From CAIYYX01 sp035530135 (GTDB taxonomy: Bacteria > Pseudomonadota > Gammaproteobacteria > Burkholderiales > Rhodocyclaceae), in contig DATKVJ010000137.1 in NCBI GenBank assembly GCA_035530135.1, forward strand, positions 9,771-73,770: 64,000 nucleotides of DNA, read 5' to 3'. The position numbers and the translations under genes were made by a program. Positions 47,890 to 56,390 of this stretch are shown here, piece after piece. Every line of letters starts with the position of its first letter. The stretch's first letter is position 1. The notes below the pieces were generated by a model, which did not search any database, was not told the DNA's origin, and worked only from the letters and a program-made list of their open reading frames with translations.

Positions 47890-48238
47890 CTTCACGGCGT
47901 CTCCCTTGCGTTCGTGACGGACCGTTTGTCTGCCCAAGCACTCTAGAAACAAACGGTTCTATCCAGCGATGCTATTACCGTAGTCGGAAGGTCCGGCAAA
48001 AAATCCTGATGCCGCCGAATACTCCTATCAGCACGTCGCCTACCCGAGATTTTGGAGCAGGTTAAATTGTCCGGAATCGGTACTACTGCCTGAGATCTGC
48101 TACGAAACGTATATATCCTTTACTATAAATATTCATGCTTTCCAGATTCTTAAGTGTTACCCTTATCCCGGCAAGGAAGAGTTTTCGGGGGATTCTGAGA
48201 GTTTCGTAATTCTGCGTCATATGCCTTGAGGGAGAGCT
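47890..48238. other. Divergent promoter region between tpsB and an Xre regulator
   Basis: No gene is visible. The right half (about 48,100–48,200) is AT-rich with TATATCC and TATAAAT-like boxes and a run of short inverted stretches suited to promoters. The adjacent Xre gene has a good ribosome-binding site (GAGGGAGAG) just before its start. The arrangement suggests that the Xre protein may regulate tpsBA. Confidence 0.45.
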
Positions 48239-49075
48239 ATGCAGCAGATACATGGAAATCTAGGGCCGAGAATCAAGCGTCTGCGGGGTGCGAGAGGTCT
48301 TTCGCGAGGCGAAGTCGCGGAACAATTGCAGGTCGATGTGACAACGATTGCGGCGTGGGAAGCTGGGAAATATTTGCCGCGCGACAAATATCGAGCACGA
48401 CTCGCTTGGGTTCTCGGCGTCGAGGCGGAGGCGCTCTTCAACGGCGATGCGGATCATGATTCGTTGCTTACCTCGGCAGTACTTTTCGATTCTATCGAAC
48501 ACCTGTCCAACATACTTTGCGAGCTTACCAAGCGCGCACGGCATAAGCTCAAGGCGCTGCGTCTCGCCGCACCCTATACAACCCCTGCCTACGTCCAGCA
48601 GGAGTGGCGAACGCTGGTTTCCGAGCGGCTATTGTCCGGCACGCTTGAAGTGCAGCGCATCGAGATTTTCTACGACCTCCGGCGGCTCCAGGAGACGCTT
48701 TCGAATATTCTTCGCTACGATGGCCGCAAGTACTGGGTCAAGAGTTATTGCCCAGGCCTGGTAGAAGTAAGCCCCGCGATGGGCGGCTACTTCTTCGATG
48801 ATGAGGAATTTTTGTTGGGTGCGTATTGGACGAGCGTTCCTCCAGAACGCCGGCCGTCGCTTCGCATGTCCGGCGCACCCTTCCGGGACTTCTTCCAGGC
48901 GTACTGGGATGAAATATGGCGAAGAGGCACACTGCTCAACATTCGCGGCGCACATGATCTATCAGCGGTGCGGACAGTCGCCCTTCAGCTCGGACTACCG
49001 TCGAAGGAGTGGAAATCGTTTGTCGAGGAAGCGGCGGAGATCAAGATAGGCGATGGAGCGCCGCCACTAATCTGA
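48239..49075 (+). CDS. Xre-family regulator with large C-terminal domain
   Basis: A 278-residue protein. Residues 9–62 form a lambda-repressor-type helix-turn-helix (PRIKRLRGARGLSRGEVAEQ, VDVTTIAAWEAGKYLPRDKY). The 200-residue C-terminal part (LRLAAPYTTPAYVQQEW, then LEVQRIEIFYDLRRLQETLS, GGYFFDDEEFLLGAYWTSVP) has alternating strands and helices. Its layout recalls the PLD-like sensor domain attached to some bacterial regulators, though HKD motifs are absent. It may sense a ligand. It is divergent from tpsBA. Confidence 0.7.
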   Translation: MQQIHGNLGPRIKRLRGARGLSRGEVAEQLQVDVTTIAAWEAGKYLPRDKYRARLAWVLGVEAEALFNGDADHDSLLTSAVLFDSIEHLSNILCELTKRARHKLKALRLAAPYTTPAYVQQEWRTLVSERLLSGTLEVQRIEIFYDLRRLQETLSNILRYDGRKYWVKSYCPGLVEVSPAMGGYFFDDEEFLLGAYWTSVPPERRPSLRMSGAPFRDFFQAYWDEIWRRGTLLNIRGAHDLSAVRTVALQLGLPSKEWKSFVEEAAEIKIGDGAPPLI

Positions 49076-49207
49076 GACAAAGTAGAACAAGTTTTGACGC
49101 CTTACCCAACAAGCAGAGCGAATGGCTTTTATCCGCCACCATGACTTCGCGTTTCCATCAGCCGCTTCCGCGGCGGAGGATAAACGCTATTCGTTATAGT
49201 CCGAGCA

Positions 49208-50470
49208 TTATGATCCAGCCGTTCCTTGTTTTTCAAGCGTTATCGGATGAAGCGTCGTCGAGCTAAAAGCTTTACTCGGCGACCCGTCGATCATGAGTCG
49301 GATGTAGGCATGGTGGTTGGGGAGCGTCACAAAATCATCTGCGCTAAAGACGTGCGCGAATTCCTTAGCAAACAGCGTTGCATCTTCGGCTCCCAGACGG
49401 AAGGCAATCACCGTGCCGGCATTGCCGAGCACTGCGTGGCGCACATCGGGTTCGAGTTGGTGCACATGCTGATGGGCTAAGGTGAGAGCCACCTTGTATT
49501 TGCGCAGTTCCGACACCATCGACGCTATCGAGGCCGTCGTGAATGACTGAAACTCGTCGAGGTAGAGATAGAACGGGCGACGGGCTTCTTCTGGCGCATC
49601 GCTACGGCTGAATGCCGCCAGGCTGATAGTAGTGACGAGAAGCGCACCGAGCAAGCCGGCGCTGTCTTCTCCCAAGTCGCCGCGCGACAGGTTCACGAGC
49701 AGTATCTTGCCGGCGTCCATCGCGTGACGGATTCGGATGTCCTCCTTAGGATTGGTCAGGATGCGGTGGAGCTTCGGGTCGGCAAGAAAAGCGCCGATCT
49801 TGTTCTGTATCGGCGAGATCGCCTCCTGGCGGTAGCGGGGGTTGTAGTTGGGGAATTCCTTCAACCAGAATTCGCGCACCTGCTGATTCGTCACGCGCGA
49901 AAGCACTCTGCTACGGAATCCCTTGTCGGTGAGTATCCGCAGTACGTCGGGAAGGGTGGCCTCGCCATACTCAAGAAGGGCGTAGAGCGAATTGCGCAGG
50001 ATATGTTCCATGCGCACGCCCCACTCGTGCTGCCAAAGCTTCTTCATGGCTTCCAAAAGGCCCGATGCCGCGAGCGGGATGCGATCGGGGCGCACCTTGC
50101 GCAGCGGATTGTATCCGTAGGGCTGGGTCGGATCGGGAACGTTGAGGTAGATGAGGTCGGGTCGTCGGATTTCCGGGATGTTTGCTGCCAGACGCTCGAC
50201 CAGATCGCCGTGCGGATCGATGACGCCGACGCCACGTCCCGCCCGAATGTCCTGGATTGCGAGCGTTTCCAGCAGCGAGGACTTACCAGTGCCGGTTTGC
50301 CCAATGGCGTACAGGTGAAACAGCCGATCGGCCTGGCGAATCCCGAATACCTTGTGGGGTTCGTGATGGTTGGTGCGGCCGAAGTAAGAGATATCGGGAT
50401 TGCGCAGCATCACTACATCGTATGCGGTCGCCATTTCGTCGCATGGGGCGGGTGTGTGCTGATCCTGCAC
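49208..50470 (-). CDS. Short VirD4/TraG-like conjugative coupling ATPase
   Basis: A 420-residue P-loop ATPase. Walker A is AIGQTGTGKSSLL (55–67), then GVIDPHGDLVERLA, IYLNVPDPTQPYGYNPL, Walker B FYLYLDEFQSF and the sensor region LTLAHQHVHQLEPDV. This is the TraG/TraD/DUF87 family of type IV coupling proteins and HerA-like pumps, but without N-terminal transmembrane helices. It is a second, different ATPase from the 911-residue one. No relaxase or mating-pair genes are adjacent. It is divergent from radC. Confidence 0.82.
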   Translation of the reverse strand: MQDQHTPAPCDEMATAYDVVMLRNPDISYFGRTNHHEPHKVFGIRQADRLFHLYAIGQTGTGKSSLLETLAIQDIRAGRGVGVIDPHGDLVERLAANIPEIRRPDLIYLNVPDPTQPYGYNPLRKVRPDRIPLAASGLLEAMKKLWQHEWGVRMEHILRNSLYALLEYGEATLPDVLRILTDKGFRSRVLSRVTNQQVREFWLKEFPNYNPRYRQEAISPIQNKIGAFLADPKLHRILTNPKEDIRIRHAMDAGKILLVNLSRGDLGEDSAGLLGALLVTTISLAAFSRSDAPEEARRPFYLYLDEFQSFTTASIASMVSELRKYKVALTLAHQHVHQLEPDVRHAVLGNAGTVIAFRLGAEDATLFAKEFAHVFSADDFVTLPNHHAYIRLMIDGSPSKAFSSTTLHPITLEKQGTAGS

Positions 50471-50545
50471 ATCTTCACTCCGTGTGCCTTCGACGGCTCG
50501 GCCTAACTATGAATGTCGGACTGTTCTTTAAGAAAGGAATCCGAC

Positions 50546-51109
50546 ATGACCCCTCAACATCTCACCGATTTAGAATTGCTATCCGTCCTCGTGGGCGAAA
50601 GGGCAGCGCAGAAACTGCATGAGCGGAGCTTGGCTACAATTTTGGGCGATGAAGCTGACAAGCCGCAGCATCCGCGAATTGTCGCAGCGCGGGAGCTGGT
50701 ACAACGAGCACTGAAAGAAGAGCTTCAGCGCGGCCCTGCGCTGTCGGATCCGGCGAGCATGCGCGACTTCTTTCGCCTTAGCTTTCTAGGCAGAGAACAC
50801 GAAATATTCATGGCGCTCTTTCTGGACGCACAGCTTCGCTTGATTGAATACGAAGAACTCTTTCGGGGCACCCTGACGCAAACGGCGGTGTATCCAAGGG
50901 AGGTGGTCAAGCGGGCTCTGCGTTTCAACGCATCGGCCGTGGTCTTCGCCCACAATCACCCATCAGGCGTTGCCGAACCGAGCAATGCCGATCAATTGCT
51001 GACGCAAACCCTTAAACAGGCGCTCGCCCTCGTCGACATCAAGGTGCTTGATCACTTCATCGTGGGCGGGAACGCGGTGATGAGCTTTGCGGAGAGAGGG
51101 TTGATGTAA
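50546..51109 (+). CDS. radC: RadC-family JAMM-domain protein
   Basis: A 187-residue protein with the MPN/JAMM metal site: Glu in LGREHEIFMALFLD and AHNHPSG followed by nine residues and Asp in PSNADQLL. It has the short form common on mobile elements, with only a brief N-terminal helical region. ATG 50546 has a ribosome-binding site (AAAGGAAT). The family's activity is undetermined despite its name. A strong terminator follows at 51131. Confidence 0.9.
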   Translation: MTPQHLTDLELLSVLVGERAAQKLHERSLATILGDEADKPQHPRIVAARELVQRALKEELQRGPALSDPASMRDFFRLSFLGREHEIFMALFLDAQLRLIEYEELFRGTLTQTAVYPREVVKRALRFNASAVVFAHNHPSGVAEPSNADQLLTQTLKQALALVDIKVLDHFIVGGNAVMSFAERGLM

Positions 51110-51130
51110 CCGAAGCTGTGCAGTTCATTT

Positions 51131-51158
51131 AGGCCACCCCTACCTGGGTGGCCTTTGT
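51131..51158 (+). terminator. Rho-independent terminator after radC
   Basis: AGGCCACCC at 51131–51139 pairs perfectly with GGGTGGCCT at 51146–51154 around a six-base loop, followed by TTTGT. It lies 22 bases beyond the radC stop. Confidence 0.82.
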
Positions 51159-51367
51159 CCTAATGGCCCGTTGTGCCCGGTCATTTTGAGGCAAATTCCT
51201 CTGAATACTAATATTTAGATGATGCAAGCGCTAAAACGTTGTTTCAAAGATTCACACCTTCCTTCGTAACGACATCTATCTTTCTCATAGTTAGTTTTGG
51301 ATTTTGATCTCATCATGACTTGGAGTAATCTATTTTCCTCTGAACCTATTATCGAAGATATGTAGAA

Positions 51368-52216
51368 ATGGATTCTTCGAAACTAGATAGCCTTATCAAC
51401 GACCTTGAGTACATGGTGAGAGACGCGACTAGCCAGTACAGGGTCCGTGATGGGCATTACCTTTTATCGGTAATGCATCGCGACTGGGGTCCATTTTTTA
51501 CAAAAGCAAAAGAGATCCAAGAAGGATTCAACAGCCGCGTTCTATATCCCTCAAAGAGAGATCGAGATGCAGCATGGGTGCGATTCAATGACTTAAGAAC
51601 GGAGGTTTATGAACATGCCAATAAACAACGAAGTGACATTCGAGCGGACTCCGAAGCCTTGAGAGATAAGATTCTACAATTGGCCGAGAAAGCTAGATAT
51701 GACTGGCTGGCAGATAAGGTCATGTTCTTTCTTCCAGCTACTACTGGTGAGACGATGAAATTATACGGTCAGGTTCTCAAAGATTCCGGGAAAATGCTAT
51801 CGGAAAATAAACACAGAATGCTTAAAGAGCATAAGGATGAGTGCTTTGATCGCATCTTGAACGTACGGCAGACGCACGACCTATTTTGGGGGGAGTATAA
51901 GGAGCAAAGGACACGGCAGCGCGCTGAGGCAGAGAGTCGCAGGAGCGAGGTAGCTAATCGTGTACAAAACAACATCCATGCGAATCGTGACAAATTGGAA
52001 AAAGCAGCGGAAGCCTATACTCGAATACGAGCCAACTTAGAATCGAACTTCGAGAAACTCGAATCAGCTCGCTCCTCAGAGTTTGCAGAGCGTGTTGCTT
52101 GGTGGATTGAGGAAGACAAGGAGAAATTGCGTAGCATATCGGATAGTATTGATCGACTGAAGGAGTGGATAGAAGAGGATGAGACGCGCCTTAGCGATAT
52201 TCACAATCGACACTAA
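51368..52216 (+). CDS. Hypothetical coiled-coil protein
   Basis: A 282-residue soluble protein in AT-rich DNA. From about residue 60 it is almost entirely helical and highly charged, with long coiled-coil stretches (EQRTRQRAEAESRRSEVANR, KLEKAAEAYTRIRANLESNF, SISDSIDRLKEWIEEDETRL). There is no signal peptide and no family I recognise. It follows a 258-base AT-rich gap after radC with no other gene, and ends ten bases from a convergent small gene. It is a candidate accessory or defence-type cargo gene. Confidence 0.6.
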   Translation: MDSSKLDSLINDLEYMVRDATSQYRVRDGHYLLSVMHRDWGPFFTKAKEIQEGFNSRVLYPSKRDRDAAWVRFNDLRTEVYEHANKQRSDIRADSEALRDKILQLAEKARYDWLADKVMFFLPATTGETMKLYGQVLKDSGKMLSENKHRMLKEHKDECFDRILNVRQTHDLFWGEYKEQRTRQRAEAESRRSEVANRVQNNIHANRDKLEKAAEAYTRIRANLESNFEKLESARSSEFAERVAWWIEEDKEKLRSISDSIDRLKEWIEEDETRLSDIHNRH

Positions 52217-52227
52217 ATATGTAGATG

Positions 52228-52617
52228 TTATAGCTTTAGAACTTTCTCAAGGGAGGTAAATTTTTTCTCAATGACAAGCCAGCGATCCATCAGATCATAC
52301 TGCCCGTTAAATGTCTGAACGATTATTTTCTCAAGTTCATCCCCGACTTCATCTACTGCATGTTTCTTTGCAAAGAGTCCCTTCAATTCAGCGAGGTTTT
52401 CTTGTTTTGGGTTTGATAAGGCGAGGTCTATTTGCGCATCGACAATCCTACTCAGCTCAGCCAGTTCTTTATATTGAGCTAAAGCTTGCTTCTGAAGTTC
52501 GTAAATTTTTTCTTTCTGAATATCAATACCTCGTGTAATCGGAACTGGCAACCCTTCAGACATAAGTAATACGGTTAGTTGGAAATAATCTATATCATCC
52601 CAGCATGTTCCATGCAT
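52228..52617 (-). CDS. Hypothetical small helical protein
   Basis: A 129-residue frame in AT-rich DNA. It is predicted mostly helical (EKIYELQKQALAQYKELAEL, LAELKGLFAKKHAVDEVGDE) with no signal peptide. Its composition resembles the coiled-coil gene with which it is convergent (11-base gap). An ATG within the frame (MSEGLPVPITRG, at 52561–52563) is an alternative start. No family is recognised. Confidence 0.5.
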   Translation of the reverse strand: MHGTCWDDIDYFQLTVLLMSEGLPVPITRGIDIQKEKIYELQKQALAQYKELAELSRIVDAQIDLALSNPKQENLAELKGLFAKKHAVDEVGDELEKIIVQTFNGQYDLMDRWLVIEKKFTSLEKVLKL

Positions 52618-52796
52618 AGCTGGGTGCAGACAAACAGTATTCTTTTTATTAATGATTCGCTATGCCATGCGCGTGGATAACTTGCTCATGCAACCCAAAC
52701 ATACACCGCGTGGCTTCCGTATCGCCGTCCTTGATACGGACGACGGTTAAGCAGACCACGGGGCTGATTCGCCAAAATCTGTGTATCGGTAACAAT

Positions 52797-52851
52797 ACGG
52801 AGTGAGATTGTCTCGAATCGAATGTGCCATCCACACGCATTCTCACTCCGT
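52797..52851. repeat. Eleven-base inverted repeat with 33-base loop
   Basis: ACGGAGTGAGA at 52797–52807 is the exact inverse of TCTCACTCCGT at 52841–52851. It lies in the non-coding stretch between the small helical gene and the recombinase 3' end. It could be a transcript end, a structured RNA or a remnant of mobile DNA. Confidence 0.5.
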
Positions 52852-52884
52852 TCAAATCGTAACGTCGCCCTGCATCATGACCGC

Positions 52885-53073
52885 ATGTCAATCGACGACG
52901 AAACCATCGAGCGGTTCCACATCCGCCTGAAGGAAGGGCACGGCGAAGAATTGTCTTTTACCGATGCCAAGTATCGCTATCTGAACCTCCTACATGTCTT
53001 CTGGATTCTCTCGCATAAGATTCCGACAGACCGTGAGCCGCCGTATGATCTTCCTCTTCCACCATGGCTGTGA
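52885..53073 (+). CDS. Small hypothetical protein
   Basis: A 62-residue frame starting MSIDDETIERFHIRLKEGHG and ending DREPPYDLPLPPWL. The pattern of an acidic helix, a YLNLLHVFWILSHKIP segment and a proline-rich PPPW-type end looks like a conserved small phage or element protein rather than chance translation. Its last 116 bases overlap, tail to tail, the 3' end of the second recombinase gene on the other strand. No good ribosome-binding site is seen. Confidence 0.45.
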   Translation: MSIDDETIERFHIRLKEGHGEELSFTDAKYRYLNLLHVFWILSHKIPTDREPPYDLPLPPWL

Positions 53074-54766
53074 TGGCGCGCACACGCTCGATCAGTTCTA
53101 ACAATGCTGGGTCATGGGCTTCAAGCCGAGTTCGAATGTCGTGGATGAATGCCCGTTGGAATTCGATCTTTACCTTTTTCGTCTTGACGCCTGGCATTCC
53201 GTCCGACTGAATATCGGTGTTCTTGTTGGACGTATCGAGATGGATTCTCGCTACCCTTGGTTCGAGCGGGATTCGACTGTCATCACCGAATCCGCACCTT
53301 TTGAGAATTTCGGGCTGTTCGACCCCGAGCGAGAACGGTTTTACGGCCTCACCGCTCAGTTTTCTGGACATAACGGTGAAGTTCGATCCAAGTGTTTTCG
53401 CGATGTGGCGTTTGATGTCGATTGTGCCGTGCGCGAACCAGAAAATGGCTTGTTTGTTGAACGAAATCAGCATTTCGGCGGGTTCGATCCACTCCGATCC
53501 CTGAAACGATCTATCAAGGCGCTCTTGCACTGCGATCCGTGCCATCTCGATTTCCCGCCGACGCGTCATGTATTCCTCGTCGCCGACCAAATTGCGCACG
53601 CGCAAGTCAGTGAGCGTCGAAAGCTGGGCTTGCGTCGCGCGAAGTTCCTGTTCAATGGTTTCTGGTGCCAGCTTCTTGTGCTGCGGCGCATCCACTCGCT
53701 CAGAAGCAACATGCTGCATCAATTCGTTGGCAATTTCCTCGTCAATCGCGATGCGGCTGATGAAGCGAAGAAACTGCTCATCCAGGGAGCGGCCTTCGAT
53801 ATGCCGCTGAGTACAACGCGGGCCATTGCTACGTTTGGTGCAGTGGTAATAGATATAGCGGCGGCCTTGCTTGTTGATCTTGTGTTCGGCGGTAATCATG
53901 CGCCCGCATTCAGCACAACGCATCATGCCGGTGAAGGGGAAGGAGTGTTTTTGCGGCTTTTCAGTGGCGGGGCGACCAAGCCATGCCTGCACTCGCTGAA
54001 ATTCCGCCATGCTAATCATCGGCTGGTGCTTCCCAGGATACAGTCGCCCGTTCCATTGGAAGTGGCCGGCATAGAAAGGATTCCCGAGTATTTTGTAGAG
54101 GGTTGAAAGCGCCAATGCTCGGCCCTTATGGCGGCGAGTCTCTGGCCTGCGGTATCCCCACTCCTCCGTCGCAACGCGGAGTATCGATCGCACGGTGTGG
54201 GTTCCCGAAAGGGCAAGGTTGAAGATGCGCTGCACCATAGCGAAGTGCACGCCATCGGGCACCGTGGTTTTCGTATCTTTATCGTTACGATACCCAAGTG
54301 GCACGTTTGATGGTCGCCATCCGCGCTCCACTTTCGCCCGATTACCGCGCTTCACATTCTCGCTCAGCGAATCGACGTAATACTTGGAGAATCCGAACAG
54401 CATTGAAAGCATCAGTTTCCCTTGCGGCGTGTTCTCGAACGTCGCGGAGGAGAACTTGAGGTCTTTGAGCTTTCCTTGGTCGAGTAGATGGATGAGGCGC
54501 CCACCATCGAGCGAATTACGCGCAAGACGATCAGGGTGCCAGGCGATAATGCCGGCTGCTTCGCCCTTCTCGACCCGCTTCAACATGTCGTTGAAGATCG
54601 GGCGTCCAGGCGCTTTAGCGCTGAAAGATTCCTCGAAGGTGCGCATAATTTCGATGCCGGGCATATTCCCGAATGCTCGAAGTGCCTCGCTTTTTTGCGA
54701 GTCTATGGACAATACCTGCCGATCTTCCGACTCGGTCGATTTTCGGCAATAGAGGAAATACCGCAT
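52958..54766 (-). CDS. Large serine recombinase (second, internal)
   Basis: A 602-residue recombinase. The catalytic domain starts MRYFLYCRKSTESEDRQVLS with nucleophile Ser10, followed by AWHPDRLARNSLDGG and the FSKYYVDSLSENVKRG helix. A recombinase domain (NVPLGYRNDK, STLYKILGNPFYAG) and a zinc ribbon (MRCAECGRMI, YHCTKRSNGPRC) follow, then a coiled coil and a long C-terminal extension of about 180 residues. The start at 54764–54766 is where family conservation begins. It is divergent from a P-loop ATPase gene. No second attachment-site pair was found nearby, so its target is unknown. Confidence 0.9.
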   Translation of the reverse strand: MRYFLYCRKSTESEDRQVLSIDSQKSEALRAFGNMPGIEIMRTFEESFSAKAPGRPIFNDMLKRVEKGEAAGIIAWHPDRLARNSLDGGRLIHLLDQGKLKDLKFSSATFENTPQGKLMLSMLFGFSKYYVDSLSENVKRGNRAKVERGWRPSNVPLGYRNDKDTKTTVPDGVHFAMVQRIFNLALSGTHTVRSILRVATEEWGYRRPETRRHKGRALALSTLYKILGNPFYAGHFQWNGRLYPGKHQPMISMAEFQRVQAWLGRPATEKPQKHSFPFTGMMRCAECGRMITAEHKINKQGRRYIYYHCTKRSNGPRCTQRHIEGRSLDEQFLRFISRIAIDEEIANELMQHVASERVDAPQHKKLAPETIEQELRATQAQLSTLTDLRVRNLVGDEEYMTRRREIEMARIAVQERLDRSFQGSEWIEPAEMLISFNKQAIFWFAHGTIDIKRHIAKTLGSNFTVMSRKLSGEAVKPFSLGVEQPEILKRCGFGDDSRIPLEPRVARIHLDTSNKNTDIQSDGMPGVKTKKVKIEFQRAFIHDIRTRLEAHDPALLELIERVRAITAMVEEEDHTAAHGLSESYARESRRHVGGSDSDTWHR

Positions 54767-54879
54767 ATGGCGTCGACAGCGTAGCGTAAACGGCATTTCG
54801 TGCAACGGTGGTGCATTGCGCACGAACAGCACCTTACCACCCCATGCCGCTGCTGATGGCATGCGATACCGTGTGCCGC

Positions 54880-56217
54880 ATGCAAAAGAGCGAGAAGAAA
54901 CCAGGGCACATTCCCACCGTTTCGCGTGTGCTTGACGACGGTCGGCTCGTGGAATTTGTTTACGTGCCCAAGGAACGTCGCACCGCGCTCGCCGTGTCGA
55001 CTGACGGCGTGGTCACCTACGTCTCATCGCTCACGCTTCCGACTGGCGAGACGCTCATCCCGATCCGCGCTGAAAACAATCTCCTACGTCACCAGGCCAT
55101 ACTGCTGCCCGAGCGCGCGGACGATTTTGGTACGATCGCCGACCTCGTTCAAGACATCGGTGCCTATATCGATCGTTACGTCGATCTTTCCGATACCTTC
55201 CGAAATATCGCCATCGCGTATGTTCTGCTTTCCCATGTGTATGACGCATTTAACGAATTGCCGTATTTGCGCTTCCGTGGCGATTTCGGCAGCGGGAAGA
55301 CCCGCGCGCTGCAAGTCATCGGCGCCATAACATACAAGCCGTTTTTTGCCAGTGGCGCGTCGACTGTGTCGCCGATATTCCATACTCTCGATTTGTTCCG
55401 AGGCACGTTGCTATTCGACGAGACCGACTTCCGCTATTCCGACGAACGCAGCGAGATCGTCAAGATTTTTAACAATGGAAATATGCGCGGCCTACCGGTG
55501 CTGCGTACCATGGTGACGCCACAAAACGAATTCGACCCGCGCGCATTTTCCGTCTTCGGGCCGAAGCTCGTCTCGATGCGCCACCGCTTCCAGGACGACG
55601 CGCTGGAATCGCGTTTTTTTACCGAGGAAATGGGGGTGCGCAAGCTCCGTGTGCATATTCCGATCAATCTGCCGGAGATACAAAAGGAGGAGGCCACCGC
55701 GCTGCGTAATCAGCTGCTCATGTATCGCTTCCGCTATTTCCATAGGGTGCGCATCGATCATAATTTGATTGACCGTTCGCTTTCCTCCCGGACGAACCAG
55801 ATTCTCGTCCCGCTACTTTCGCTTATCGAGGATGAAGTGCTGCGGGAGAAAATACGCGATGCGGCACACGCGCTCGATACACGGGTCAGGGCGGAACGGG
55901 CTGAAAATCCGGAGGCACTGGTGCTTGACGTAGTGCAGCACTTTGCTGTCGATGCACCGGATGCCATCTCCGTCCAAGCCATCACCCGCCTCATGATCGA
56001 GCGTCATGGCGCCGAATTTGAACGCCCGATCACGCATCGCTACGTGGGCAGTCTTCTTCGTACCAGGCTTCATTTACCAACGTACAAGCGACAAGGAGTG
56101 TACGTGGTGCCGCTCACGTCCGCAGTGTGGGAGCAGATAGCGGAGCTATGCAAGCGATTTGGGGTAACGGGGGAATTGCAAACAAGCGATATTGCGACGA
56201 GTAAAACGGAGGCATAA
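54880..56217 (+). CDS. P-loop ATPase of mobile-element type
   Basis: A 445-residue protein. Walker A is FRGDFGSGKTRALQ (132–145) and Walker B FDETDF, with the conserved flanks GASTVSPIFHTLDLFRGTLL and VKIFNNGNMRGLPVLR and ESRFFTEEMG. The C-terminal 150 residues are helical, possibly winged-helix. This matches a family of uncharacterised replication- or transfer-like ATPases on plasmids and integrative elements. The start ATG 54880 is tentative (54856 is in frame). It is divergent from the second recombinase with a 113-base gap. Confidence 0.7.
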   Translation: MQKSEKKPGHIPTVSRVLDDGRLVEFVYVPKERRTALAVSTDGVVTYVSSLTLPTGETLIPIRAENNLLRHQAILLPERADDFGTIADLVQDIGAYIDRYVDLSDTFRNIAIAYVLLSHVYDAFNELPYLRFRGDFGSGKTRALQVIGAITYKPFFASGASTVSPIFHTLDLFRGTLLFDETDFRYSDERSEIVKIFNNGNMRGLPVLRTMVTPQNEFDPRAFSVFGPKLVSMRHRFQDDALESRFFTEEMGVRKLRVHIPINLPEIQKEEATALRNQLLMYRFRYFHRVRIDHNLIDRSLSSRTNQILVPLLSLIEDEVLREKIRDAAHALDTRVRAERAENPEALVLDVVQHFAVDAPDAISVQAITRLMIERHGAEFERPITHRYVGSLLRTRLHLPTYKRQGVYVVPLTSAVWEQIAELCKRFGVTGELQTSDIATSKTEA

Positions 56218-56390
56218 AAGACGTGGTGAATGTTCTCGAAACGATCAATTGCGGGCACTGGTAACCGTTGGTGATGAATCAGCGCAATATGCGCACGCTA
56301 TGACCGAAAGCATCCCCCTACATCTATGACTTTAGTGCAATATCTACCATCTCACTTTGGGCGTAGGATTCACATTCGAACAATAGGGAG

